A DNA stretch of 64,000 bases. Source: Astrocystis sublimbata (Eukaryota; Ascomycota; Sordariomycetes; Xylariales; Xylariaceae). Positions 21,166 through 32,400 of this stretch are shown here, one piece after another. How positions within the stretch are numbered: position 1 is the first letter of the stretch; each line of letters starts with the position of its first letter. Position numbers and translations under genes: made by a program. The stretch lies in NCBI GenBank assembly GCA_022453515.1, contig JAJNNY010000001.1, positions 620,001 through 684,000 of the forward strand. The letters are read 5' to 3'. Below the pieces are notes generated by a model. It worked only from the letters and a program-made list of their open reading frames with translations. It did no database searches and was not told the DNA's origin.

Positions 21166-24100
21166 ATGCCCGACATCACCATTGATGCCAAGCTCTTCCA
21201 CGAGCGCGTGTCGCATTTTGTCAGTACCTGGAAGAGCGACAAGCGCACCTCGGACAATGGCGTCTTCCAGGGCGTCTCGTCCGTTGTCATCATGATGGGC
21301 AAGGTCGAGGAGATCCCCGAATTCCACAAGAACAACGCCATGCACGTACGTCAAGTCACCTACGCCACGCCCGCGCCAGACTGCGCGCAACCTCTCGAGT
21401 AACGTGTGTGCACACGCAATGCTGACCAGACCACCCCTCCCTTCTAGTTCTGGCTGCTGGGCTACGAGTTCCCGACTACTCTGATGCTGTTCACCACCGA
21501 AAAGCTCTACGTCGTCACAACCGCCAAGAAAGGTATTCCTCGAACCGCGACCATCGCTCGCCGCCAAGCTTGTCGGATCGCATCACCGTGGGCCTTTGAT
21601 TGTTAACTTGATGATAGCCAAACATCTGGAACCCCTAACCAAGGGCAAGTTCCCCGTTGAGATTCTTGTCAGAGGCAAGGATGCCGCCGCGAACGAGCAG
21701 CAGTTCGTCACAATCGTGGAGACCATCAAATCGGCCGGTGTGAGTAATCCAAAGCGGTAACGCGACCATCCCTCATACCTGCTGACACCAATTCCCCCCC
21801 TCTAGAAAAAGGTTGGTGTGCTCACCAAGGACACATCCAAAGGCCCCTTTGTGGACGAGTGGAAGAAAGTATTGAGCGACAAATTCCCCGATGCCGAAGA
21901 GGTCGACATATCCGCCGCTCTATCCACGGCCGCCTTCTCCATCAAAGACGAGACCGAGTTGCGCGCCATGCGCACTGCTTCCAAAGCCTGCGTTGCCCTG
22001 ATGAACCCGTATTTCCTAGATCAGATGTCAGACATCTTGGACCAGGAGAAGAAGGTCAAGCATAGCGCTCTCGCCCAAATGGTCGACTCGAAGCTCGACG
22101 ACGAGAAGTGGTGGAAGACGGTCGAGCTACCAGGCAAGCAGAAGCTGCCCTCAGACATGGATCCAGGGTCACTAGACTGGTATCTGGGTCCGGCCGTCCA
22201 GAGCGGTGGCAAGTATGACCTCAGACTCCACGCCGAGCCGACCAACGACAACCTCCACGCCGGTGTTATCATCGCCGGCATGGGCTTGCGATACAAATCA
22301 TACAGCTCCGTCATTGCGCGAACCTTCTTGGTTGACCCTAACAAGACGCAAGAGAGCGTCTATAAGCTCCTGCACAATGCGCACAACCTTGCGTTGAAGG
22401 AGATCCGAGAAGGCGCAATTGCCAAAGATGTCTACCACAAGGCTCTCAGCTACGTCAAGTCGAAGAAGCCCGACCTGGAGAAACACTTCGTCAAAAACAT
22501 AGGCTGGGGCATCGGTCTTGAAGGCAAAGATACAACTATGATGTTGAATGGCAAGAACACGCGCGCTTTGAAAGATGGCATGACTTTGTGCATCACAACC
22601 GGCTTCACAGATGTCGAGAACCCTTCGCCGCAAGATAAGCTCAGCAAAAACTACTCTCTCGTCATTAGCGACACCATTCGGGTAACAAACAGTGAACCCG
22701 TCGTCTTCACTGGCGACGCACCGTCCGAACTTGATGCGAATTCCTTTTTTTTTAAGGACGACGAGGAAATCCAGCCCACACCCAAGAAGGAGAAGAAGGA
22801 TGCACGAGTCGGTGGTGTTGCTACTAAAAACATTACCAATACACGTCTTCGATCTGAACGCACTGCCCAGGTTGACGAGGACCAGGAGAAGCGGCGTCGA
22901 GAACACCAGAAAGACCTCGCGGCCAAGAAGCAGAAAGAGGGCATGGCCAGGTTTGCCGAGGAGACTAGCGGTCAAAACGGTACCGAGGTTAAGAAGTTCA
23001 AGAAGTTCGAATCATACAAACGAGACAATCAGCTTCCTCCGAGAGTCAAGAACCTTGAAATCCTAGTCGATACAAAAAATCACACGGTCATCCTGCCAGT
23101 GATGGGAAGGCCTGTACCTTTCCACATCCACACCATCAAGAATGCTAGCAAAAACGACGAGGGGGAGTGGTCGTACCTGAGAATCAACTTCTTGTCACCG
23201 GGCCAGGGTGTCGGCCGGAAGGATGATCAACCTTTCGAGGACGCGTCCGCTCACTTCGTCAGAAGTTTGACTTTCCGTTCACTGGATGGCGCCCGATATG
23301 AAGAAATCGCGAACCAAATCTCCAACATAAAGAAAGAGGCGACCAAGAAGGAGCAAGAAAAGAAAGACATGGAGGACGTAGTCGAACAGGAGAAGCTCGT
23401 TGAGATAAGAAGTCAGTCATCTTGAAATGCCACCTCACTCCTCAGTACTAACAGCTTTACAGATCGACGACCTCCTGTTATGGATAATGTCTATATTCGT
23501 CCTGCCATGGAAGGGAAGCGTGTGCCGGGCAAAGTGGAGATCCATCAGAACGGTATTCGATATCAATCGCCGCTTAACACGCAGCAGAGAGTCGACGTGC
23601 TCTTCTCGAACATCCGCCACTTGTTCTTCCAACCATGCGACCACGAGCTTATTGTTGTCATCCACATACATCTAAAGGATCCAATCATTGTTGGCAACAA
23701 AAAGAAGACAAAGGATGTCCAATTCTACAGAGAAGCCACTGACATTCAGTTTGACGAAACTGGAACCCGCAAGCGGAAGTACCGATATGGTGACGAGGAT
23801 GAGTTCGAAGCAGAGCAAGAGGAGAGACGTCGCAGAGCCGAGCTGGATCGCATGTTCAAGCTGTTTGCCGACAAGATTGCCGACGCGGGCAAGAATGAGG
23901 GCGTCGAGGTGGATATGCCCCTCCGCGAGCTTGGTTTCAATGGTGTCCCGTTCCGCAGCAACGTTTACATCCAGCCTACGACCGACTGCCTTATCCAGGT
24001 TACAGAGCCTCCGTTCATGGTCGTTACCCTTGACGATATTGAGATCGCGCATTTGGAACGTGTGCAGTTCGGTCTCAAGAACTTCGATCTCGTCTTTGTG

Positions 24101-24565
24101 TTCAAAGACTTTACCCGCACGCCATTCCACGTCAACACGATACCGGTAGAGTCTCTGGAGGACGTGAAGGAGTGGCTGGACTCGTCGGACATCGCGTACA
24201 GCGAGGGACCTTTGAACCTCAACTGGCCGACCATCATGAAGACGGTGACGGCGGACACACACTCCTTCTTCGCGGACGGCGGCTGGTCATTCTTGGCTAA
24301 CGACTCGGACGACGAGGGTGACGAGGAAGAGTCGGAAGAGTCCAACTTCGAGGTCTCGGAGTCCGAACTCGAAAACGCCAGTGAGTCTAGCGAGGACGAC
24401 TCGGACTTCGATAGCAACGCGTCCGACGAGGCGAGCGACGATGGAGGCTCGGACGACGATGACGACGGCGAGGACTGGGATGAGCTGGAGAAGAAGGCAA
24501 AGAGAAAAGATCGCGAAAGCGGCATGGAGGAGGAGGACAAACCTAGCAAGAAGAGAAGACGCTAA
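21166..24565 (+). CDS. spt16: FACT complex subunit Spt16
   Basis: Exons 21166-21345, 21448-21532, 21618-21739, 21806-23411, 23463-24565; 1031 aa, the usual length for Spt16. Domains in order: an N-terminal pita-bread aminopeptidase-like fold that is catalytically inactive in the family (about 1-430, including [12 protein letters not shown]); a charged linker with [11 protein letters not shown]; the dimerisation domain (about 500-650, [28 protein letters not shown]); the middle PH-like domain (about 690-930, [25 protein letters not shown] and [21 protein letters not shown]); and a C-terminal tail rich in Asp, Glu and Ser ending KKRRR. With Pob3 it forms FACT, which loosens and reassembles nucleosomes in transcription and replication. 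The acidic tail binds H2A-H2B. The start ATG is followed directly by the conserved [12 protein letters not shown]. Confidence 0.97.
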
Positions 24566-25630
24566 ACTATACGGTTGCATCGCAAACGTGCGCTGGCGGG
24601 GAAAAAACGCCTAGGTACTCTGCGTATCTTAAGCGCTCGCGTATCCAGCCTGGCCTAGGGTATCACGCCTATGGGGGGCTGGAGAAAGGATGGATGTTCG
24701 CTGCATCACTTTGCTTAATATAATCCGAGTAGTAAAGCGCTACTTAGGCATTTTACTGTAAAATGTGTACTTGACAGACAGAGATGGGTTTCTGATCAGA
24801 ATCAGCTTCAGATTCAGATTCACAATCAAGTGGATAGTGTAGATTAAGTCAGGCTAGGCCAATAAGTTCCTACGTTTCGAGGTATTCCAAAAATGGCGAA
24901 TTTAATGACTTACGAGTCAATCAAAGTGACGATAGTTTTTCTATTAATTGAGTGTTGGTGTGTTTGGTACCATGGTGCATGCTATCAACCAATGTGTGGT
25001 GGCTGTTATGTTATTTGTTGGGTGAGTAACGTCGCATCGCCGCCGTGTATGACATTCAACGTGTGTTGCGAACTTCGCACACATATGACGGCAAATAGAT
25101 CGATTCGCTGCAAATTGCACGTCATCATTGATAACATAATATTGGAATAGTGCACACCTCACCACTACTAATTCATTTGTAGACCAGGTAGGATTTGTTA
25201 TATGAATTTTTATATTATTTTGTATTGCTATGTATACATGTATGTATACAGTAGTGTTTTAGATTTATTTATCTGATTGAGCTGGTATCGTGAAGCAATG
25301 CATAAAAGCAAGCTTGAACATAGGCTTGGGGGGTTACAGTAGGGTATACACATATCATCATTTGAGAGGGATATACAACGCCGTTTCGCGACTCGCCATT
25401 CCGGCTCCTGGACTTCTTGAAGAGAATTCTCGTTACTTCGTGTATTAGTCATTAAATAAGTTTGCTGTGCGGCAAGGATGGGGCAAAAGGGGTGGTGGTG
25501 GTTGGGTGAATGGTTTGTGGGTTTGTCGGTCTTGGTTGTTGAGTTGGAGATCGATCGATCGATCAATCAGTCGGTTCTGAATGATGCCGATGACAGTGCT
25601 GTTTCTCAAGGTTCGCTCCTCCTCAAAACC
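24566..25630. other. convergent 3' spacer, partly AT-rich
   Basis: This lies between the stops of spt16 and the minus-strand SUR7/PalI-like gene. An AT-rich tract with nested TATAC/GTATAC palindromes lies at 25195-25260 and a GATC run at 25551-25564. No gene is seen. Confidence 0.45.
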
Positions 25631-26516
25631 TTAAAACCATCTCCTCCGGCGCGTCGTCGGCTCGGCAGCGATGACCTTGTCGCCACCTCGGTACCTGCTC
25701 TCGCGGCGCTTATGCAGACGTGCCGAGCAGCACGTGAACAACAGGATAACAGTCGCCAGCAGACACAGAATCGCAGCCGCAAGCGTCGTCCAGCTCGCGG
25801 CGCCGTAGTCCGCCGTGGCTCTGCTGTTCCCGCTGACACCCCTCGTGTCCTCGACGGCGCGCTTGACAATGGCGAAGCCGACAAAGTCTGTGATGAGCAC
25901 GACTGCCACCACTAAGAAAGTGATGAAGGACCCCAACGCAGCGAGGAACGAACCCACGAAGCCGGCGCCGAGGCCGAGCAGGAAGGAGATGAAGGCGAGG
26001 CCGGTCGCGATGGGGTGCAGGACCATCACGCGCGTCAGCGCCTTGGAGGTGTTGTGCGCGTACTTGGAGAACGAGGTGTCGGCGACGTTGTTGGCGATCA
26101 CGGCCACGGGGTCGTAGCCGATGTGCGATTTGGAGCAGCGTGTGGAGCCGCCGCTGGATTTTTGAATGTTAGTCAACTTGGAACTTTGAACGTATGCAGG
26201 TGTGTAGATCGCCGTTACGCTAAATACTAGTAGGTAGATGGCGTCTAAACTATTTGGACGCGGAACAGAAAGAGTGAGAGGAGGGAAGGACTTACCCCTG
26301 CACGCAGTACCCGAAGGTGCCAAAGGTGATGACGGGGGAACGATCATCGCCATCGATGCCGCCGAAGACGTCCCCTCGGTCGGTGCCGTCCAGGCTGACG
26401 CGCAACAGCGAGATGTCGGAGACCACGGGGGCGGAAATGTCGGTGATGATGAGGAGTATCGTGGCGGCGAAGAGGAAAAAGGTACCAATGTGGTGGATGA
26501 AGCCTGTCCGCGCCAT
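25631..26516 (-). CDS. SUR7/PalI-family four-helix membrane protein
   Basis: Exons 26296-26516 and 25631-26153; 247 aa. The N-terminus MARTGFIHHIGTFFLFAATI runs into the first membrane helix, followed by an extracellular loop with FGTFGYCVQG and a second cysteine in GSTRC. This GxFGxC-type loop is the SUR7/PalI (claudin-like) signature. Three more helices follow: HPIATGLAFISFLLGLGAG, ALGSFITFLVVAVVLITDFVGFAI, and SWTTLAAAILCLLATVILLF. The tail is short and basic. Family members act at eisosomes (Sur7) or in ambient-pH sensing (PalI/Rim9). The tail here is much shorter than that of canonical PalI, so it is one of the smaller paralogues. The start was placed at MARTGF because the eleven upstream in-frame residues do not fit. 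Confidence 0.85.
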
Positions 26517-28405
26517 GTTGATGTTGTTGGCGACGTTGTTCAACGTCAACTAGTTGTGTGGATGGTGTTTGTGTAGTGTGTATGTTTCTTCCCCCTTTTC
26601 TACTGGGTAGGTAATTGGGTAGAGGTCGGTGAACAACACGACTGGACGGCTGTGGACTGATGTTGGGTGGTCTGGCTAGAGACTGACTGGCTGATGATCA
26701 CTGGCGAGGGAATGAGATGAAAAGGTCACGACATCTGCGGTGGGCAACAGGAGATGTTATTATAGGGCTTCAGCATACGAGTAAGTGGTTCGTCTATCTA
26801 AGATGGGTGCGCCAACCGCAGCACGATCGCGTCAATAATCCCACTGCCTGGCTGCTCGTTGGGCAGTCTAGGTCCACCTTGTTGTACCATGTTGCGTTCG
26901 TTGTCGCATGTTTGCGGTTGACGGCAATGGCCAGCTTGCCAGCCGAGCAGCCAGCAGGGAAGAGTATTCTCTGCGCCCTACCAGCAACGTCATTTGCAGT
27001 CCAGGGTCTGCGCCGTGTGTGCGTAGGGTCTACGAGTACGCATAGGCAGAAGAAGTCCGGGGTACGCCAATTGGCGATCGATCTAGTCACGCCAGTACAC
27101 AAAATGATGTGATGTCAAATAGTGAACGGGCCAGAAACCGGCCATTGAAACGACCGGATCGATCCTGGCACCCTGGGCAGGGTCTGTTGAGTGAAATAAA
27201 AAAATAGTATCACACGATTGGAAACACGCTTTGAAGCCCGTGTTCTTGCCCATGTCGAGGACCAATTAATTGATTAATTTAGGATGAGATGGGAAGCCAT
27301 CCCCGGCAGTGACGTCGAGGCTTTGTGTCCGGGGCAGGCTGCGCACGATGCGTGATTGGACGGGTTCTCAGGTGGGTGGGGAGCTGGACAGGTTCAATTT
27401 CTTGTTTTCTGTGTAAAATAGAATTGCTAGGTCGCGCTCGGGCAATCAGCGAGCAGAAGACGGACAGGGGAACTGGCCGACGTCATAACCCCAGCCCCCA
27501 GGTCTCGCCAGGCTCGTCAGGGCTCCGCGTCGCCTTGCATTTGCATTGCATCGCGATTCTTTGTTCGTGCGTGCTGTTGTCCCTCTCCCCCAATCGCAAA
27601 GTACCTAGCATACCTCGCACCCACTGCTAAATGACCTTGCCAGACAACCTGCAGTACCTACACCGCATGTAGAGACACATTTTACCCACCTCTCCGTGGG
27701 CACTGTTTGGGCATCTGGCTCTGGTTATAGCTTCGAGACAGTCCCCAGACGAGCCGAGAGCCCATCTCTAGCTCCAGACAACGTGCACTAGTCTTGCATG
27801 GTGATCTTCTTTGCCGATAGCCGAGTTGTCTGATTGCTGACTACTGCGAGGCACTTCTCGTCCTCTCTGTCTGCTTGCTGCTTGCTGTCTGCTGTCTGCT
27901 GACCACATTGACCGCTGGTGTTGCCAGGAATAGAGATTTGATGGATATGCCTACCACACTCAAGTCCTGCCTAATATTCCCTAGCCGGACCAGGGCTGCG
28001 GCCTTTGCTTTTTTATTTTCTGGCATCCCACCCCTATGCGTAGTAGAAAACAGACACAAGCGAGCGACGTAGGTCAAGGGTGGCGCACGATTGCCGAGAA
28101 CTCATCTCATCGGATCCACCCCCGGGTTTGGGCCATTCTACCAGAGTCCTATCTCAGCCGTGGGAAGCCTCCTTGATGATGTGCGTGGAAAACCCTAACG
28201 CATGCCCTTGACGTAAGCATTGACCGCAGTCGATTCGTGACTTCGCAACGCCCCAACGACGCGTCGCGTCTGACCAGACAGCTGCCCCTCAACCAGGTAA
28301 TGAGGGTTGCCTGCTACCAGCGTATCAAAGGTGCCATGTGACAACATAGATGAAGCATTGCCATCGGCTTTTTGCCGAAGATGAGCCAGGAGATTGAACA
28401 AATCA
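26517..28405. other. intergenic region upstream of the SUR7/PalI-like gene
   Basis: It contains the promoter of the minus-strand SUR7/PalI-like gene at its left end and the 3' end of the next minus-strand gene at its right end. A CTGCTTGCTG/CTGTCTGCTG repeat lies at about 27868-27902. No gene is supported. Confidence 0.45.
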
Positions 28406-29404
28406 TCACGGTTGTCCATCGTCTAGCAACTTTTTGAATGAAGCGTCATCATGGAGCGTATCGGGGTTTGTGTCTCCTGGCGAGGCAGAAGTTGACTTGC
28501 TGTCAGCCTTCACTTGGTCGTCATTCGATGCTGCATTTTTTGCAGACTCCGAAGATTGTGCCTCTGCCTCTGCGGCGGCGGCTTTGGCTTCGGCTTCAGC
28601 GCGACACTCGTCGGCGAATTTGAAAAGGCCTTCCATGACCTTTGGCGTCTTCTGCGCACCATCTCTGCGCCGTATCCTCTCCAGGAAGAATGCCTCGCGT
28701 GCCGAATGGCGCTTGTTTCCCAGCAGCGTGGCAGCAGCGCCGTCGGGGCCGTCGTCGGCGAAGCTGTCGCCATCGCGCGCCAGCTGGTTGCCCGTGTCCC
28801 AGTCGCGCAGGGCCGGGGCCATGGCGCCCGAGGGCATGACGCGCTGCAGGGCGGCAGAGGTGAAGGACTCGATCTTGGGCTTGGGGCTCCTCGGCGACGG
28901 CCACGGCCCGTGCAGGGGATTCTTGGCGATCTCCTCCGGGTGGCTGTAGTCCTTGCTCGTGGAGAAGATCTTCAGGGTGAAGGTGTGGTAGGCCAGGCCC
29001 AGCTCGGCGGAGGCGGGGGTTTCCATGGCGGCTGCGTCGTCGGCGGGCAGCGGGTGGATGGGGTCGGCGATGGCGCCGCTCATGTCGCTGTAGCTGACGC
29101 CGAAGGCGGTGGGCAAGGAGACGGTGTCGCTGTGCGGGTTCTGGGATGGGATGGTGCGCTCGAGCGGCGAGCTGTCGAGCAGCAGCTTGGCGGCTTCGGG
29201 TTCGGTGGTGACGGCGATGAAGGAACCGCTGTCCTCGAGCTTCTTGAAGACCTCGATGGAGTGCTCCGACGTGTGCTGCAGAGCGGCGAGCACGGCGCGG
29301 CGCTCATAGAAGGTTCGCGGGGCGGGCGCGCATTTGACGAACAGCGAGCGTGATGCGAGATTGAATTGCTTCAGTTGCGCCAGCGCGGCGCTGGACGTCG
29401 ACAT
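28406..29404 (-). CDS. hypothetical protein, possibly mitochondrial
   Basis: A single exon of 332 aa; I do not recognise the family. The first 35 residues (MSTSSAALAQLKQFNLASRS and on) contain Ser, Ala, Arg and Lys but no acidic residue, consistent with a mitochondrial presequence; this is inference. A conserved-looking block follows (FYERRAVLAALQHTSEHSIE, VFKKLEDSGSFIAVT). Another (AYHTFTLKIFSTSKDY with NPLHGPWP) and SAALQRVMPSGAMAPALRDW come later. The C-terminal quarter is an Ala/Glu-rich helical segment (CRAEAEAKAAAAEAEAQ) and a polar tail. Steady third-position GC across the frame and the lack of internal stops support it as a real gene. No membrane segment is evident. Confidence 0.75.
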   Translation of the reverse strand: MSTSSAALAQLKQFNLASRSLFVKCAPAPRTFYERRAVLAALQHTSEHSIEVFKKLEDSGSFIAVTTEPEAAKLLLDSSPLERTIPSQNPHSDTVSLPTAFGVSYSDMSGAIADPIHPLPADDAAAMETPASAELGLAYHTFTLKIFSTSKDYSHPEEIAKNPLHGPWPSPRSPKPKIESFTSAALQRVMPSGAMAPALRDWDTGNQLARDGDSFADDGPDGAAATLLGNKRHSAREAFFLERIRRRDGAQKTPKVMEGLFKFADECRAEAEAKAAAAEAEAQSSESAKNAASNDDQVKADSKSTSASPGDTNPDTLHDDASFKKLLDDGQP

Positions 29405-32400
29405 GGTGTTTGTTGGCTTTGGCTTGATAGTATAAATGCTGTTAGGTGACCTAGGCAGGTAGGAGGTATCGCAATGCGCATGAGCCTCGCGGCGGCGGGC
29501 GGTAAAATGTCATTATCATTATATTATGTTCATGTCACCATCACGATGCCCGTTGCCCACCTTAGGTACCTAAGATAGCTCAAGCTTGGGGCAGATAACG
29601 CCCGCCCGATAAGGTCACAGGAATCGATAGCGGAATCGATAGCGGTAGCTACCATGGTCGCCATGTGTACGAGTAGGTCGCTTGGGGCAGAGCTAGGGTA
29701 CCTACCCCTCGGCACGTGGGGTTTCCCATCTCCAGTGCAACTTCAACTTCCAACCTACCTGAGGTTTACTTTACCTTCAGCTACCTACAGTAAAATCATT
29801 TATTTTGCCAATCTGCAAGCTTGCTTACAGTGTCAATTGGCTCTGCCATTCCCGTGACAGTGTGCGAATAGTTGCATTGTGTGAAGTGCATGTGTTGCAG
29901 CTCGTGTTCGAGACATCCCAATTCTCTATCAATTTGATGATAGGGCCAATGAGTATCAAGCGATAGTCTCGTACAAAGCAGCAAGAGGCAAATAATTGGG
30001 TGCATGTCTGATGCGCAATAATATCATGTAATCTAAATCGTCATCTAAGCTCAGGCACGTACCGGAACATGCATACTGACTTGACCTACATACTCGAATC
30101 ATTTTGCCCATCAAAAAGTACCACATATCCATTTCCGAACAGAAGCAACCACATGGCACCAGGATATCAGTAGGATAATTGGTTAATCCTCATCTTCGTG
30201 CCTTTGATCTCTAGAGTCGGTCATCTCCGCCACAACTCGTAAATTCGACGAGTCTAAAATCGCCATGGTTGCCTCCAACAAGGTAGCTTTGTTGCTTTCT
30301 ACAAAAATAGCAGCGTTGTGGACAATGGCTTCTTTGCTGGCACTCTTTGTTCCTCCCGTTGCCCCCCCAGATTACAATTCTGCCCTTGAGGGAAAGCGCA
30401 GCGAGATCGGCAAACCAGGGTTTCTTCGATATCTTGGATGTCTTACCAGTCGCTTCAGTATGCCTTCTCCTGCGTGTCCTGTTCTGCACGCCATCGCCAC
30501 CGCCCATGCCAGCGGCCCTGCGGGTGCCCTTCCGCAAGCCCCCTTCTGGGCTATTGAAAGCCACCAATAGCCAGCCATCGCGTTGGTTGCTAGGTTCATA
30601 TACAGGGTATGGTGATCATGTCTTGGGTCCTGTTTGGGGGCGGTAGGAAAGCCTCTTTATCATTTTTGCTGCCTACTACTGGTTTCGCGGAAGAATCCGT
30701 TAACCTCCTGCTTTATCCATTCACAGATTCGAGTTGATTCAGTAATCGACCCTGTGTGTACGACATGCCGTGGAGCCAGCACCAATCACCATCGTGTGGT
30801 CGACAGTAACAACTCTTCGCGTAACAGGAAGCTTGGCAGGGCACAAGGCTACAGCAGATAGATAGATGCTATGCGAGCACTGGCTGGGAGGTGCAACGTA
30901 GTAGATACTGTGTGTACGAGTGACACATCAAGCAATATCATCCAAGACAACGACCTCAGTTGGAACTTGGGACATGATAGTCGAAGCGAGTGTTGAAAGA
31001 CACCACGGTCTCAGTCGTCAGTTCCCCATTTCCCCCATGTCCTCCAATCGGGACGTATGCCTGTTCAGAGACCAAAATCGAGGCTGACTAGGTAGGCAGT
31101 TGTTGCCTGGTGGGTGACTGCGCGGCTGTTTTTGCACTTGTGATTCCGCAGGGCCTCCCACTGCCACCTGAAATGTGATATGTGTAATTACCTGCCCCGG
31201 AGCTCAGCCGCACAGCCAACTAATTCAACATGTTCGCGGACCAACAGGCGTATACTTGCCATTGGGATTTCCCCATCATTTGCCTGGATTAGGCACTGTT
31301 TAAGTGTTTGCGTACGTGCACGTGTGATACGCAAGACTAGTTTCAGCCTCGAAAATGAATAGGGGATGAAAAAGTGATACTGTATACTGAGTCTGTAAGT
31401 GAGCACACCAGCAAACCAGCAGGTATCGGGGCACGCGGGGGCGGTGTGATTCGTGGAAACGCCACCTGCGTGTCAATTGGGCAATGAGAGTCGCTGCGTA
31501 TTTCGAGCGCCATGGTACGTAAGACAAGTAGGAATCGACGGCTGGGCGTAGCCGCTGATGCTGGCGGCTGCGTCTAGCGTCGTCGAAACTGGGATAACGG
31601 TCGTGCTTACACTTACACGTACTTGATATGCGTGCTTACTTACATACAACAGTTATTCGGATTGAAACGTTACCGACGCCCTGCGTTCTCAGAATAACGT
31701 AACCCGAAAATAGCACCGGTGAGGGATTGCAGATACAATGACGCGTGATAGTTGCCGGACCTCTACGCTAAGCCGTGTCGTCCTGAAGAGATATAGCTAG
31801 CTACTCGTACACACGCACGTGGACAGAATCGCTATCCGAGTTACCTCTCCTGCGTCGGTTCTAAGGGGATCCGGAGAATTAAGTGCAGATGCTTGAACCT
31901 TGTCGACGTGATTGTCCCAAGGGCGGCCAATAGCGACTGGCCTGGAGTATCGCAGTGTACTTAGATAACTAGTAAACGCGATGTTCCCTGCATTGTCGAG
32001 GCATTGTTAGCAGGAGAGCCTCCTACCGGCGTTGCATTGCATGGGGAACCTTGAAAGCCTCCCACAAAGAAAGCACAATCCGACCAACGACAACAACTCC
32101 CCACGCGCAACCAGCCCAGGATGACGCATCACATAGCAACGTAAGTGCCGTCAAAATGGTACGATGTATGTATGTAAGCCACATGGTAGCCCTGGTAGGC
32201 AGATGATGCGAGAATGAGGTGTGAATGTGATTCCCTTGTTTTTTGTTTTTTTTTTTCAGCTCAGCTCAGTCAAGCCCAAGCCCAGCCCAGATGACTGGTT
32301 CACTTCTCCGCCCGTTCCCAGCCAAGGGGGACCGCGATCCACAGCTCCGACCCAGCTACCACGTTCCCGGGATCTCCATGCTCCAGACGCGCCGCGAAAG

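Noticed and set aside
23965..24549. Long minus-strand frame opposite the end of spt16
   Set aside because: It is a serine-rich mirror of the acidic Asp/Glu/Ser tail of Spt16 and has no independent support.
25551..25564. GATC run as a functional site
   Set aside because: A short simple repeat. No context suggests a role.
28514..29353. 279-codon plus-strand frame opposite the hypothetical gene at 28406-29404
   Set aside because: Gly/Val/Glu-rich antisense shadow. The minus-strand reading has balanced composition and a natural start.
30265..30570. 101-codon frame with a hydrophobic start in the 8.5-kb interval
   Set aside because: Only the first 30 residues look signal-like. Codon use and the rest of the sequence are unremarkable, and overlapping frames of similar length exist.
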